Positions 1-9,600 of a stretch of DNA of 64,000 bases are shown here, piece after piece (within the stretch, counting starts at the first letter, position 1; each line of letters begins with the position of its first letter). Source of the stretch: Hymenobacter sp. BT730 (lineage in GTDB: Bacteria; Bacteroidota; Bacteroidia; Cytophagales; Hymenobacteraceae); assembly GCF_030542105.1 (NCBI RefSeq), contig NZ_JAUOFB010000005.1, positions 124,001 through 188,000 on the forward strand, read 5' to 3'. The notes beneath the pieces were generated by a model that was given only the letters and a program-made list of their open reading frames with translations, was not told the DNA's origin and made no database searches. A program made the position numbers and the translations under genes.

Positions 1-870
1 CCGGTTATCCTCAGCACCCGCGACCATGGCCGCATCGATGAAAACGTGCCTATGGTTAACCGTTTTAACTATGTACTGGCCCACGTAGCTCTACCCGACA
101 ATAAAGAGCTCCTGCTGGATGCCACTGAGCCCCTGGCCAGCGTGGGTATGCTGCCGGAGCGCTGTCTGAACACCATGGGCCGTCTGATTCCCGACAAGGC
201 TGATCAAGGGCGCTGGATTGAAGTGGCCTCCTCACAGCGCTACGTGCATTTCCAGATGGCGCAACTGGCGCTGGATGAGCGGGGTGGTCTGACCGGAAAA
301 GTGCATGACGAGCACGGCGGCTATCAGGCTCTGCAGGCCCGGACCAAACTACATGCAGACGGGGAGAAGAAATATGTGGAGAATAACTACCTGAAGGCTA
401 ATGAAGGCTGGGAGATATCGAAATATACTTTCCAACAGAAAGACGTGCTCAGCAAGCCACTGGCACTTGATATGGAAGTGAAAGTGGCCGGTGGTGAGGC
501 CGCTGCCTCCACCATCTACCTTAGCCCTATGCGGCATTTCGGGGAAAACCGTAACCCCTTCCTGCTGGAAAACCGCCTCTTCCCGGTAGACTTTGGCGCC
601 GCCCACGATGAAACGCACATGCTCACTTTCACGCTGCCCGCTGGCTACGAGGTTGAGGAGCTGCCCAAGAGTGTGCTGGTAAGCCTGCCTGATAATGGGG
701 GCCGCTTCCAGTACAGTGTTACCCCCAGCCCCGCTGGTCTGCAGGTAGTAAGCCGCATTACCTTCAGCAAGCCGTCGTACTCAGCCGAAGAATACGCGGA
801 CCTGCGAGAGTTCTACAATCATATCGTGGCGAAGCACGCCGAGCAGATTGTGCTCAAAAAGAAATCCTGA
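1..870 (+). CDS. DUF3857/transglutaminase-like exported protein, C-terminal part (truncated by window edge)
   Basis: The frame is open from base 1, so this is the last 289 codons of a longer gene; the GTG at 46 and ATG at 52 are internal. The segment NRFNYVLAHV followed by LLLDATEPLASVGMLPE matches the region after the transglutaminase-like core in large Bacteroidota DUF3857 proteins, including the Asp of LLDAT. The position that holds the catalytic His in active members (FNH) reads FNY here, so this copy may lack activity. A beta-rich C-terminal domain follows. The gene ends with TGA at 868-870, one base before the ATG of a full-length paralogue, so the two are almost certainly co-transcribed. 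Function within the envelope is unknown. Confidence 0.8.
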   Translation, partial: PVILSTRDHGRIDENVPMVNRFNYVLAHVALPDNKELLLDATEPLASVGMLPERCLNTMGRLIPDKADQGRWIEVASSQRYVHFQMAQLALDERGGLTGKVHDEHGGYQALQARTKLHADGEKKYVENNYLKANEGWEISKYTFQQKDVLSKPLALDMEVKVAGGEAAASTIYLSPMRHFGENRNPFLLENRLFPVDFGAAHDETHMLTFTLPAGYEVEELPKSVLVSLPDNGGRFQYSVTPSPAGLQVVSRITFSKPSYSAEEYADLREFYNHIVAKHAEQIVLKKKS

Positions 871-871
871 T

Positions 872-2809
872 ATGCGGCTACATTTCCCTCTTATAGCTGG
901 GCTGCTGGCGTTTACCAGTACTGCCGGGGCCAGCCCCAAGGTGCGTTTTCCGGTAGCTGCTATGCCGGCCGCGTTGCGTGAAAATGCTCATGCTGTGGTG
1001 CGCCTCTATGACCATACCTTCACGGTAAAGTCGGCGGGGCAGGCAGTAAACACGCTACATTTTGCCATTACGGTGCTCGATGAGCAGGGTGATGACTACG
1101 CTACTGATATAGTGAGCTATGACCGGTTTACCAGCATTAACTACCTGCGCGGCACCGTGTACGATGCCAATGGAAAGTTACTGCGCACGTTACGCTCATC
1201 GGATATTAAGGATGTCAGCCTTTCTTCCGGCGCCAACCTTTCCGATGATAACCGGGCCCAGGTAGCACGCCTGCAGCAAGGCAGCTATCCTTACACGGTA
1301 GAGTTTGAGGAGGAGTATACCACTTCCAACACGCTTTTTTACCCGGTGTGGCGTCCGCTGCTGAACACGCATTTAGGAGTAGAGCAGTCACACTTCCAGG
1401 TGCTGATGCCTGGTTCGCTCCCGGCGTTGCGTTATCGGGAACTCAACCTGCCTGCTGAGGTGCAAGCCAAACATCAGACGGTAGGTAATCAGATTGTGCA
1501 TGAGTGGAGCATAGCTAACCTGCCCGCACTGGAACTGGAGGCCTACAGCCTGCCTGCGCGTGAACTGCTCCCCGCCGTGTATACTGCTCCTTCGCAGTTT
1601 GAAGTACAGGGCCATACCGGTGACTTATCTACCTGGGAAGGCCTCGGGAAATGGGAATATAAGCTAAACGAAGGGCGCAATGTGCTGCCGGAAGCCGTTA
1701 CGGCCCGCATGAAAGAACTGGCCCAGCGCGTACCGGATATGCGGGAGCGTACCCGCCAGGTATATGAATACTTGCAGGGCAGCACCCGCTATATCTCCGT
1801 GCAATTGGGTATTGGAGGCTGGCAATCGGCACCCGCCACAGAGGTAGCAACCCGGGGCTACGGCGACTGTAAAGGCCTTTCCAACTATGGCATGGCCTTG
1901 CTGCAGGCGGCGGGTGTACCCTCCTACTGTGCCCTGGCCGGCGCTGACCAGCCCGATATTCAGACGGACTTTCCCAGCAACCAGTTCAACCACATGATTC
2001 TGTGCGTGCCACTGGCTCAGGCTGGCCGGCGCGACACGGTCTGGCTGGAGTGCACCAGCCAAACGGCCCCCTTTAATTATCTGGGCGACTTTACCGCCGG
2101 GCGCCATGTGCTGTTGCTCACGCCGGAGGGCGGCCGGCTGGTACGTACCCCCGTGTACCAGTCCACTGACAACACGCAGTTCCGCCGGGCTGATGTGCAG
2201 CTGGATGAGTTGGGCAACGCTAAAGCTACTGTACGGACCCGCAGCGCAGCCTTGCAGCAGGATGATCTGGCCAGCTACATGCATAACCTGACGCCCGAAG
2301 ACCAGAAGAAACGCGCCTACAGTCAAATCGGAATTCCCAGCTTCACCATCAGCCGCTATAACCTGGCGGCGGCCCCTGCTGCCCCGCTCCCGGCCATGGT
2401 AGAAACCCTGGAATTAACGTTGCCTCGCTATGCCACCATCACCGGCAAACGGGTATTTGTAGCGCCTAATCTGCTGAATCAGTCGGCGGCGCCGGAGCCC
2501 ATGCTGGGCGAGCGGAAGACCGACATGTGGCAAAGCTTTGCGTTTCTGGATGCCGATACGGTGCACCTACTCATGCCCCGCAGCCTTCAGCCCGAAACCA
2601 TGCCTGCTCCGGTACAACTCTCTTCTCGGTTCGGCTCCTATTCGGCTCAAACGCAGGCCCTGCCCGATGGCACGGTACAATATATTCGGCGCCTGCAGCT
2701 TAACCGCGGGCGTTTTCCTAAAGCCGAGTATCCGGCTTACCTGGAATTTCGGCGAAAAATCAGCAAAGCAGACAAATCAACGTTGGTTTTTTTGAAGACT
2801 GACGTCTGA
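872..2809 (+). CDS. DUF3857 and transglutaminase-like domain protein
   Basis: 645-residue protein with a signal peptide (MRLHFPLIAGLLAFTSTAGA), an N-terminal DUF3857 beta domain and a transglutaminase-like core. Visible core residues are Cys333 in GDCKG, His374 in FNHM and, at the third position, Glu393 in WLECTSQ where many members have Asp. These domains resemble papain-fold enzymes, but no substrate is established for this subfamily. ATG 872 is chosen over the TTG at 848 because it starts the signal peptide and lies one base after the upstream stop. It is the downstream, complete member of a tandem pair. Probably periplasmic or outer-membrane associated. Confidence 0.85.
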   Translation: MRLHFPLIAGLLAFTSTAGASPKVRFPVAAMPAALRENAHAVVRLYDHTFTVKSAGQAVNTLHFAITVLDEQGDDYATDIVSYDRFTSINYLRGTVYDANGKLLRTLRSSDIKDVSLSSGANLSDDNRAQVARLQQGSYPYTVEFEEEYTTSNTLFYPVWRPLLNTHLGVEQSHFQVLMPGSLPALRYRELNLPAEVQAKHQTVGNQIVHEWSIANLPALELEAYSLPARELLPAVYTAPSQFEVQGHTGDLSTWEGLGKWEYKLNEGRNVLPEAVTARMKELAQRVPDMRERTRQVYEYLQGSTRYISVQLGIGGWQSAPATEVATRGYGDCKGLSNYGMALLQAAGVPSYCALAGADQPDIQTDFPSNQFNHMILCVPLAQAGRRDTVWLECTSQTAPFNYLGDFTAGRHVLLLTPEGGRLVRTPVYQSTDNTQFRRADVQLDELGNAKATVRTRSAALQQDDLASYMHNLTPEDQKKRAYSQIGIPSFTISRYNLAAAPAAPLPAMVETLELTLPRYATITGKRVFVAPNLLNQSAAPEPMLGERKTDMWQSFAFLDADTVHLLMPRSLQPETMPAPVQLSSRFGSYSAQTQALPDGTVQYIRRLQLNRGRFPKAEYPAYLEFRRKISKADKSTLVFLKTDV

Positions 2810-2835
2810 TCCCAGGCACTTACGCTGACCTGATG

Positions 2836-2867
2836 GCGGCCCGTTTCCTGCATAGGAGACGGGCCGC
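2836..2867 (+). terminator. Rho-independent terminator after the transglutaminase-like pair
   Basis: 13-bp stem (GCGGCCCGTTTCC with one G-T pair) around a short loop, followed by a TTAGTTT tract, 26 bases after the stop codon. Confidence 0.75.
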
Positions 2868-2936
2868 TTAGTTTAGGGCCAGGGTTGCGGCTGATTCCGT
2901 ACTTTAAAGTCATTTTTGCTTGATGGCGCCCTTTTT

Positions 2937-5900
2937 ATGACATTTCCTGTTGCCGGCCCGCCCCGGCGCTATCCTGCGCCGGCTATGCTTTGTGCGCTCC
3001 TGCTGGTGCTGCTTTGGGGCATGCCTTCCCTGGCCCTGGCTCAGCGCGTGCTCTGGGCTGATGCGCCGCACTCAACTGCCACCAAGCACGCCGTTCCCAA
3101 AGGCCTGGGGCGCTACCGTGCAGTAACGTTCCAGCTCGCCACCTTACGGGAAACCTTACGCCCCGTCTCTACCGCAGCCCAGCGCGCAAGCCGTGAAACT
3201 GAAGTAGTCATTTCGTTACCGCTGCCCGATGGTACTTCGGGCCGGTTCCGCCTTACCACCGTGCCCGTGCTACCGGCACCGCTGGCGGCACGCTACCCGC
3301 AAATTGCCACCTATACCGGGCAGGGCCTGGATGATGTAACAGCCACTGCCCGGTTGGACTTAACGCCAGCAGGATTTCACGCACAGGTTCTTTCCGCTTC
3401 CGGTACTATCTACATCGATCCGGCCGCACCGGGCTCTGCTACCCATCTGGTCTTTCACCGCACGGCGCTTTCCGGTATGCCGGCCACTTGCTATACGGCA
3501 GCTCCTTTGCTGGCAGCTCTTCAGCCGCGCCGCCAAACAAAGCTGCTCACTTTCGGTGAGCAGCTTCGCACCTATCAAATTGCCGTGGCCTGTACCGGTG
3601 AGTACACGCAGGTGAAGGGCGGCTCCCGAGCCGCGGCCCTGGCGGCTATTGTTACTTCCATTAACCGAGTATCCGGCATCTATGAGCGGGAACTGGCCAT
3701 TCGGCTGACGCTGGTGCCAAAAGAGGATTCCATTATCTACCTTGATCCTGCTACCGACCCCTATACTAACCAAACCGACGATAACACGCTCAACGCCAAC
3801 CAGCGCACAATAGACAAGCGCATCGGCGAAGCCAACTATGATATCGGGCACCTGTTTAGCACCGACGGCGGCGGGTTGGCACTGCTGGGCGTAGTGTGCG
3901 TGAATGGGGAGAAAGCCAAGGGCATTACCGGGCTTTCTAACCCTACCGGTGATGCTTTCGATGTGGATTTTGTGGCCCACGAAATCGGGCACCAGTTTGG
4001 GGCCAGCCACACATTTAATGGCAACACAGGCAATTGCAGCGGCGGTAACCGCGAGGCCCAGACGGCTTATGAGCCGGGTAGTGGCAGCACCATCATGGCC
4101 TATGCCGGCATTTGTGCCCCCCAAAACCTGCAACCTAATAGTGACGCCTACTTCCATACCAGCAGCCTGGAAGAAATTATTAATTACACCGCCATAGGAG
4201 CCGGTAACACCTGCGCCGTGGTAACCAACACCGGCAACCACGCGCCCTCAGCCAATGCGGGTCCGCGCTACCTGATTCCGACCAATACGCCTTTTATACT
4301 GACGGGCTCCGGCAGTGATGCTGATGGCGACGCCCTCACGTACAGTTGGGAACAGTTTAATCTGGGTCCGGATGGTTTCCCGGATTCTCCCAGCGGTGAT
4401 GCCCCCATTTTCCGGTCGTTTTTGCCTACCAGCAGCCCGGCCCGCACGTTCCCCCGCCTGACAGACATTCTGGCAAACCAACACACCATTGGTGAGTTGC
4501 TCCCCTCCTACGGGCGTAAACTGGTGTTTCGGCTGACCGTGCGCGACAACCGCGCCAGTGGAGGCGGAGTGGCTACGGATACCGTTACCATACCGGTAAT
4601 TGGCACGGCCGGGCCGTTTAGGATTAAGGAACCCTCGGGCGCGCAGATATGGCTGGCGGGCTCGCCTCAGCTCATCCGCTGGGATGTTGCCAATACGGAC
4701 CAGGCTCCCATTAATACCGCCACTGTCAACATCCGACTGTCTACCGATGGTGGGCTGACGTTTCCGGTAGTACTGGCTGCCAACACCCCGAACGACGGGC
4801 ACGAAACCATCACGCTGCCCACCTCCACCAAAGCTACCGCAACGGCCCGCATTAAAGTAGAGGCAGTAGGCAATGTGTATTTCGATATTTCTGATGAAAG
4901 CCTGACCATTCAGGTACCCGCGGGGCCGGCATTTTCCATCAGCCAAGCGGAAGAAGCTCCTGCTACGCTGGAATTATGCCCCGGCACAACGGGCCAGGCC
5001 AGCCTGACAGTAAGTTCCCTTAATGGTTTTAGCGACGCGGTTACGCTGACGGCTAGCCAGCTACCACCCGGCGTAACGGTTTCTTTCTCCAACTCAGTAG
5101 TACCTCCTACCGGGACAACGGTTGTTACGCTGAATACGCCTTCTACCCTGAGTTCGGGGACATATTCCGTCACGATTGAAGCCTCCAGCGGCGCTCAGAC
5201 ACGAGCGTATGTTCTGCGTTTCACCATTCGTCGGGCAGTAGTATCGGCTCCTTTGCTGCGCACCCCACGCACTAGCCCCCAGGGCACACTGCCCCTATTT
5301 GCGTGGTCACGGGCGCCCCGGTCGCAACGCTACGAGCTGCAAGTGGCTACCAGCCCCGATTTCGCTACTCCCGAGCTTACCTCCACTTCCTCTGATACTA
5401 TCTATCTACTTAAAACACCGCTACAGGCGCAAACCACCTACTATTGGCGAGTGCGCGGCATAGGCACAGAATGTGGTCCGGGCCCATTCTCGACGGCGGC
5501 TTCTTTCCAGACCGGCACTATGGACTGTGCTTCGTATGCCAGCCTGGATGTGCCCAAACGCATGCCTACTGCCGGAGCCGTCAGCACCACCTCCGTTATC
5601 CGGGTTTCTACCGATGAGCTTATAACAGATGTGAATGTGCGCGACCTGCGTGTCTCCTATCCTAATCTGGGTGACCTGACCGTGGAGCTGACCGCTCCCT
5701 CGGGCCGCAAAGTAGTGCTGATGGAAGGCCCCTGCCCCGGCAGTGCCGACCTGCACGCCAGCTTCGACGACCAGGCAGCCAGTACTATTAACTGCCCTCT
5801 GAATACCGGCCAGACAGTACTCCCCACCACTCTTCTGGCACGTCTGCAAGGCCAGCCTGCTAAGGGTGACTGGACTTTAACCGTCCTGGCCCCACAAGCC

Positions 5901-6242
5901 CAGGAGGGCAACGCTTTGCTGGGATGGCGACTGGAGCTATGCACACTGCGCGGCACAGGAACCACTGCCCTTTCCACAACCGACCCTTTGGCCGGAGCAG
6001 CCCTTTTCCCTAATCCGGCACCTGGGGAGTTCTACTTACAGTTTGAAAACGCCTGGGCAGGCACGCTGCAGGTGCGCATTATGGATGCTATAGGCCGGGA
6101 GGTACACGCCACCAGCTTCAATAAAACAGCTAACCCGCTTACCTCTCCTTTTACCCTGCCCCAACTTGCCGCCGGACTCTACTTTGTGCAGATACAGGCT
6201 CCCGATGGCAGATCAGCTACGCTTCGCTTGGTAAAGCTCTAG
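2937..6242 (+). CDS. Secreted M12B-like zinc metalloprotease with P domain and T9SS sorting domain
   Basis: 1101-residue exported protein. Signal peptide (hydrophobic run ending ALA-Q near residue 35), propeptide-like N-terminal region, then a reprolysin-like catalytic domain with the extended zinc motif HEIGHQFGASH (His348, Glu349, His352, His358). Then come a PKD-like region (about 433-560), Ig-like repeats, a fibronectin type III-like domain (about 772-858), a proprotein-convertase P-like domain (about 863-1015; SYPNLGDLTVELTAPSG) and a C-terminal sorting domain (LFPNPAPGEFYLQ to the end). Such proteins are exported by Sec, cross the outer membrane through T9SS and are released or anchored with loss of the C-terminal domain. 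ATG 2937 is preferred to the TTG at 2916. Likely a nutritional protease. Confidence 0.9.
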   Translation: MTFPVAGPPRRYPAPAMLCALLLVLLWGMPSLALAQRVLWADAPHSTATKHAVPKGLGRYRAVTFQLATLRETLRPVSTAAQRASRETEVVISLPLPDGTSGRFRLTTVPVLPAPLAARYPQIATYTGQGLDDVTATARLDLTPAGFHAQVLSASGTIYIDPAAPGSATHLVFHRTALSGMPATCYTAAPLLAALQPRRQTKLLTFGEQLRTYQIAVACTGEYTQVKGGSRAAALAAIVTSINRVSGIYERELAIRLTLVPKEDSIIYLDPATDPYTNQTDDNTLNANQRTIDKRIGEANYDIGHLFSTDGGGLALLGVVCVNGEKAKGITGLSNPTGDAFDVDFVAHEIGHQFGASHTFNGNTGNCSGGNREAQTAYEPGSGSTIMAYAGICAPQNLQPNSDAYFHTSSLEEIINYTAIGAGNTCAVVTNTGNHAPSANAGPRYLIPTNTPFILTGSGSDADGDALTYSWEQFNLGPDGFPDSPSGDAPIFRSFLPTSSPARTFPRLTDILANQHTIGELLPSYGRKLVFRLTVRDNRASGGGVATDTVTIPVIGTAGPFRIKEPSGAQIWLAGSPQLIRWDVANTDQAPINTATVNIRLSTDGGLTFPVVLAANTPNDGHETITLPTSTKATATARIKVEAVGNVYFDISDESLTIQVPAGPAFSISQAEEAPATLELCPGTTGQASLTVSSLNGFSDAVTLTASQLPPGVTVSFSNSVVPPTGTTVVTLNTPSTLSSGTYSVTIEASSGAQTRAYVLRFTIRRAVVSAPLLRTPRTSPQGTLPLFAWSRAPRSQRYELQVATSPDFATPELTSTSSDTIYLLKTPLQAQTTYYWRVRGIGTECGPGPFSTAASFQTGTMDCASYASLDVPKRMPTAGAVSTTSVIRVSTDELITDVNVRDLRVSYPNLGDLTVELTAPSGRKVVLMEGPCPGSADLHASFDDQAASTINCPLNTGQTVLPTTLLARLQGQPAKGDWTLTVLAPQAQEGNALLGWRLELCTLRGTGTTALSTTDPLAGAALFPNPAPGEFYLQFENAWAGTLQVRIMDAIGREVHATSFNKTANPLTSPFTLPQLAAGLYFVQIQAPDGRSATLRLVKL

Positions 6243-6272
6243 CATAATACTAGAGAAATGCTTCCATCATTA

Positions 6273-6316
6273 CAGCAACCGGCCCTTCCTCAAGATTGAA
6301 GAAGGGCCGGTTGCTG
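6273..6316. terminator. Bidirectional terminator between convergent genes
   Basis: A perfect 16-bp inverted repeat (arms 6273-6288 and 6301-6316) separates the protease gene from the convergent helix-hairpin-helix gene. Confidence 0.85.
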
Positions 6317-6335
6317 CAGAGGAAATTACTAAAGC

Positions 6336-8471
6336 CTAAAGCCGGTACCGAAGCTGTGCTTTTACCTCGGAACGCTCTGCTCCCTGGATTTCCTCCAGGC
6401 CGGAGCCTACCGTGTCTACGTCGCGGTAGTGGGTAGTGGCGTAGCGTACCCAGAGAGTGAGGTGGCGGTTCATGCGTACTTCTGCCAGCAGATACATGCG
6501 CGTGCCCCGGCCGCTGAGGCCCGGTACGGAAAACGCGTAGAGCACATCCTGCTCGAAGGCATACTGGCGGGTATCAAAATTATCAGTGTCGAAGAGAGCA
6601 TAGCGGGCGCTCAGGCGCAGCGGCCGGCCAATAGCCACGGAGGCGTCCTGGGCCAGCAAAAAGCCGGTGCTGGTAGGGCCTGTCCCTTCCCGGTAGCGGG
6701 TACCCTGCACGCGGGTGCGCAGGCTAAAGGATGGGGTAACTTCAGTATTGAAATACGCGAGCAGGCTGTGGCGCACGGTGGGTTCCGGGTCAGCCGTCAG
6801 GCGAGTAGCGTCAGTATCGGAGTCGTAAGGCTTGGTGCGGGCGCGAAACTGGGCGTAAAGCGTACTGGTTTTAGTGGGCTGATAGGTGAGACGCAGCAGC
6901 CAGTCGTTGCCGTGCGTGGGGGCGCCTACCCGATATTTCAACCATGGGAAGCTGAACTGGTCGTAATAGGCAGATAGCTCCCAGCGGGCAATGGGCCGCA
7001 CTTTCAGACCCAGATATAAGCCACTTTCGTTGATGTTGCGGGTATTTTCACTCAGCGCCAGCCCATAGAACGTGTGGAAGTCGCGGGCATAATAGCGGTA
7101 CAGCACCGAAGCATCAATATTCGATGACAAGCTGGCCAGCAGGCCATTTACCGTTCCAATGCCGCCGCTGGAGGAGCGGGCTGTTTCCCCGAAGACGTTC
7201 CAGTTGCCGCGGGAGTATCCGTAATGCGCCCCTACGACCAGGTTGTTCTTACCCTGAAACTCAAAGGCATTATAAGGTTCGTCGCGCTTCTGAATGGCTT
7301 TGTCGTAGTGCGTATTCACGGCTGTCAGCCCCATTGTCAGGCTGCCATCGGCGCTTTGGTAGCCAATGTTACCGCCGCCAATGGTTTCCTGTAACTCTTT
7401 GCGGTTAGCCAGTTCAGAAGCCGTGCGGTGAAAACCCGTGAGCACAATGCCGGATGAAAACTCATCAAAATCAGCCAAAGAATCCTGGGCCTGCTGCACA
7501 TTGGCATCTACCCGCTTGCGGGAAAGAAAGCCGGTAGCCTGAATTTGCTTGGTAAGTGAAGCCGTAGCGGCCGCCCCGCGGTAGAACGTGCTTTCCAGAA
7601 CCGAGGAATATGCCCGCACCCCCAAGCTGCTGCGCCGGATAGTAGTAATGGTTTCAGCTCCCTTACCTACCTGCAATCCGGACGAAAGAACCAGCCCCTG
7701 TCCAAATTGCAGCTGATAGTCGCCCAAAGCCAGGGTTTTCAGCCGGCCGCGCTCCTGCAGCAGCATATGTGCCGACAAAAAATCGGGACCGAAGCGGCGC
7801 TTATTGGGGTCCCATGCCAGTTGCTCGCCGGCATCTTTCTCGGCGGTAAAGCCAAAGCTGAAGTCGCGGGTGTGGCTGACGCGGTAACGCAGCATCAGCT
7901 TATCCGGGGAACCCAGGTAGCGGGAAGATTGAGTGCCGGTGCTGCTGGTAGTGGGTTCGGAATAGCCTTTGCGGTCTTGCAGCACCCGCTCATAGCGCAG
8001 GAACAAGGCGTTGTTATCCTCCTTGTAAACGCGCTGCCACAGCGGGCCGCGGGCCGCGTTGGGGTTTGCATTCACCACCGTTACAAAAGGCGACACGCGG
8101 TAAATGGTCCGCAGATCAAACTCCGGAATGCTTTGCAGTTCATAGATGCTTAGCATGGAGCCATACTGTTTGCGGTGCTCCAGCAAAGCCGCAATCTGTT
8201 GTTCCCGCAGCAAAAGCAAGGAGCGTAGCTCCTCGGCACTCGCTGTGTTTAGGTTCAGTGGCGTTTGGTAGTACTGCAGAAGGGTTTCATACAGGTCCTC
8301 GTAAGGCACATCGTCGCTCTGCGGTTCCGCAAACAGCTCCTGTACCAGGCGGTCAAGGTCGGCGGGAGGGCGCACGTATTCCTGCGCCTGCGCCTGGCCA
8401 CTGCTAAGCAGCAGTAGGGCTGCCACACCGGCACCAGCCATCAGCCCATGTAAGGGTCGAATGAATTTCAT
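6336..8471 (-). CDS. Outer-membrane beta-barrel protein with N-terminal helix-hairpin-helix domain
   Basis: 711-residue exported protein: signal peptide to about residue 29 (SSGQAQA), an acidic helical linker, a ComEA-type helix-hairpin-helix region at about 71-130 (LNLNTASAEELRSLLLL, then LSIYELQSIPEFD), and about 570 residues of alternating beta-strand pattern rich in aromatic and charged residues, typical of an outer-membrane barrel. Proteins of this layout recur in Bacteroidota, usually as 'helix-hairpin-helix domain-containing protein'. HhH domains of this class bind DNA backbone, so a role in DNA handling at the cell surface is possible but unproven. It follows the PorV-like gene on the same strand with a 12-base gap, so the two form an operon. 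Confidence 0.8.
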   Translation of the reverse strand: MKFIRPLHGLMAGAGVAALLLLSSGQAQAQEYVRPPADLDRLVQELFAEPQSDDVPYEDLYETLLQYYQTPLNLNTASAEELRSLLLLREQQIAALLEHRKQYGSMLSIYELQSIPEFDLRTIYRVSPFVTVVNANPNAARGPLWQRVYKEDNNALFLRYERVLQDRKGYSEPTTSSTGTQSSRYLGSPDKLMLRYRVSHTRDFSFGFTAEKDAGEQLAWDPNKRRFGPDFLSAHMLLQERGRLKTLALGDYQLQFGQGLVLSSGLQVGKGAETITTIRRSSLGVRAYSSVLESTFYRGAAATASLTKQIQATGFLSRKRVDANVQQAQDSLADFDEFSSGIVLTGFHRTASELANRKELQETIGGGNIGYQSADGSLTMGLTAVNTHYDKAIQKRDEPYNAFEFQGKNNLVVGAHYGYSRGNWNVFGETARSSSGGIGTVNGLLASLSSNIDASVLYRYYARDFHTFYGLALSENTRNINESGLYLGLKVRPIARWELSAYYDQFSFPWLKYRVGAPTHGNDWLLRLTYQPTKTSTLYAQFRARTKPYDSDTDATRLTADPEPTVRHSLLAYFNTEVTPSFSLRTRVQGTRYREGTGPTSTGFLLAQDASVAIGRPLRLSARYALFDTDNFDTRQYAFEQDVLYAFSVPGLSGRGTRMYLLAEVRMNRHLTLWVRYATTHYRDVDTVGSGLEEIQGAERSEVKAQLRYRL

Positions 8472-8483
8472 GATCCGGCGCGC

Positions 8484-9332
8484 TTATTTAGCCTCCAGCC
8501 GGAAACCGGCCGAAATATGCTGGCTTAGCCCCAGCGACGAGTGCCAGGACGCGGCATAATCTACCCGGAAGCGGCCGGCATGGAAACCGGCTCCTCCGGT
8601 TACCTGCTCCGATACCCCTAGCACACCTACACGCAGCGCCAGAGCTTCCAGCGCCTGGTATTCCACCCCTGCGCGAAAGTCGGCGGCGTGGTCCACGTCT
8701 TTTTCCACTTCGGCGTTCAGCATCACCTTTTCGGTGGGGCGGTAGGATAGGCCGGCTTTCAATACGGTAGGAACCCGCTCGTCTTCGTACTCGGCCAGAT
8801 GGGCTTGGTTGAGATTATAGAGGTAGGCACCAAACACCAATTTACGCGGAATCAGCTCGGCCTGCGCTCCTACCGAAGCGGCTACGGCGCGGCGGCTGCC
8901 CAATCCTTCAATAGCTACCTGCAGAACATCAGCCCGCACACCTACGCTCATCACGCCGGTACGGTATGCATAGCCCAGGCCCACGCGCTGCTCGTTATAT
9001 AGTTTGTCGCCGAAGCGCTGCAGTTCCAGCCCTACTACGCCGTAACGGGGTTCTTCGCCCGTGAGTCGTCCCAAAGGTGAGGCTACTGCCAGTCCTACGG
9101 TGTTAAGTGAGCTAATCAGAAACCGATTTTCTGCATACACGCCTACCTCGGGGCGCGTAAGCTGCGAGAGCCCGGCCACATTGTTGCCTAAAGCCCAAAC
9201 ATCTGAAAGCGTAACAGCAGTATTGCCCATTCCGGCGGCACGGGCACCATGCAGCCCAGGGCCATTGCCCTGCGCCAAACTACACTGTGATATCAAAAAA
9301 AGCCAACTTAATAGCAGGTAGAGTTTTCCCAT
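8484..9332 (-). CDS. PorV/PorQ-like outer-membrane beta-barrel protein
   Basis: 282 residues with a signal peptide (MGKLYLLLSWLFLISQCSLAQ) followed by GARAAGMGNTAVTLSD, the N-terminal signature of the PorV/PorQ/FadL-like family in Bacteroidota, then regular amphipathic strands. PorV itself is a T9SS component of roughly 380 residues; this shorter relative need not be one. It is the first gene of a two-gene operon with the HhH/barrel protein. The start is supported by a promoter-like TTG, 20 bases, TACCTTTC placed just upstream, which would give an almost leaderless mRNA. Confidence 0.75.
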   Translation of the reverse strand: MGKLYLLLSWLFLISQCSLAQGNGPGLHGARAAGMGNTAVTLSDVWALGNNVAGLSQLTRPEVGVYAENRFLISSLNTVGLAVASPLGRLTGEEPRYGVVGLELQRFGDKLYNEQRVGLGYAYRTGVMSVGVRADVLQVAIEGLGSRRAVAASVGAQAELIPRKLVFGAYLYNLNQAHLAEYEDERVPTVLKAGLSYRPTEKVMLNAEVEKDVDHAADFRAGVEYQALEALALRVGVLGVSEQVTGGAGFHAGRFRVDYAASWHSSLGLSQHISAGFRLEAK

Positions 9333-9336
9333 ACTC

Positions 9337-9367
9337 GAAAGGTACAGGGCTATTTAAGCTTGTACAA
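9337..9367 (-). promoter_or_regulatory. Candidate promoter of the PorV-like/HhH-barrel operon
   Basis: On the minus strand TTG (9367-9365), a 20-base spacer and TACCTTTC (9344-9337), close to the Bacteroidota consensus TTTG/TAnnTTTG. The TTG lies inside a 12-bp perfect palindrome GCTTGTACAAGC (9358-9369), a possible operator. Only four bases separate the -7 box from the ATG. Confidence 0.5.
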
Positions 9368-9600
9368 GCAGGTAATTAGATATTTTCGATGAGCTTATAT
9401 TCCGGATAGTTCCTAAGCTACCTCCTACCTGACTCAACGCATGGTGTTGCCTGTACAACTGCTATAATTACTTGGCATTTGAATGATAAAAACAGGACAT
9501 TTATAGCCTTATTATAGGAAAAAACTGTACATTATACTTCTCTACGGCCTACGAGTGCTGCACCTGCGCCTGCACCCTAAATCCGCCGGGAGCCCGTCCT

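Noticed and set aside
3360..4241. A 293-codon minus-strand frame opposite the metalloprotease gene
   Set aside because: Antisense to the catalytic domain; no signal peptide or domain.
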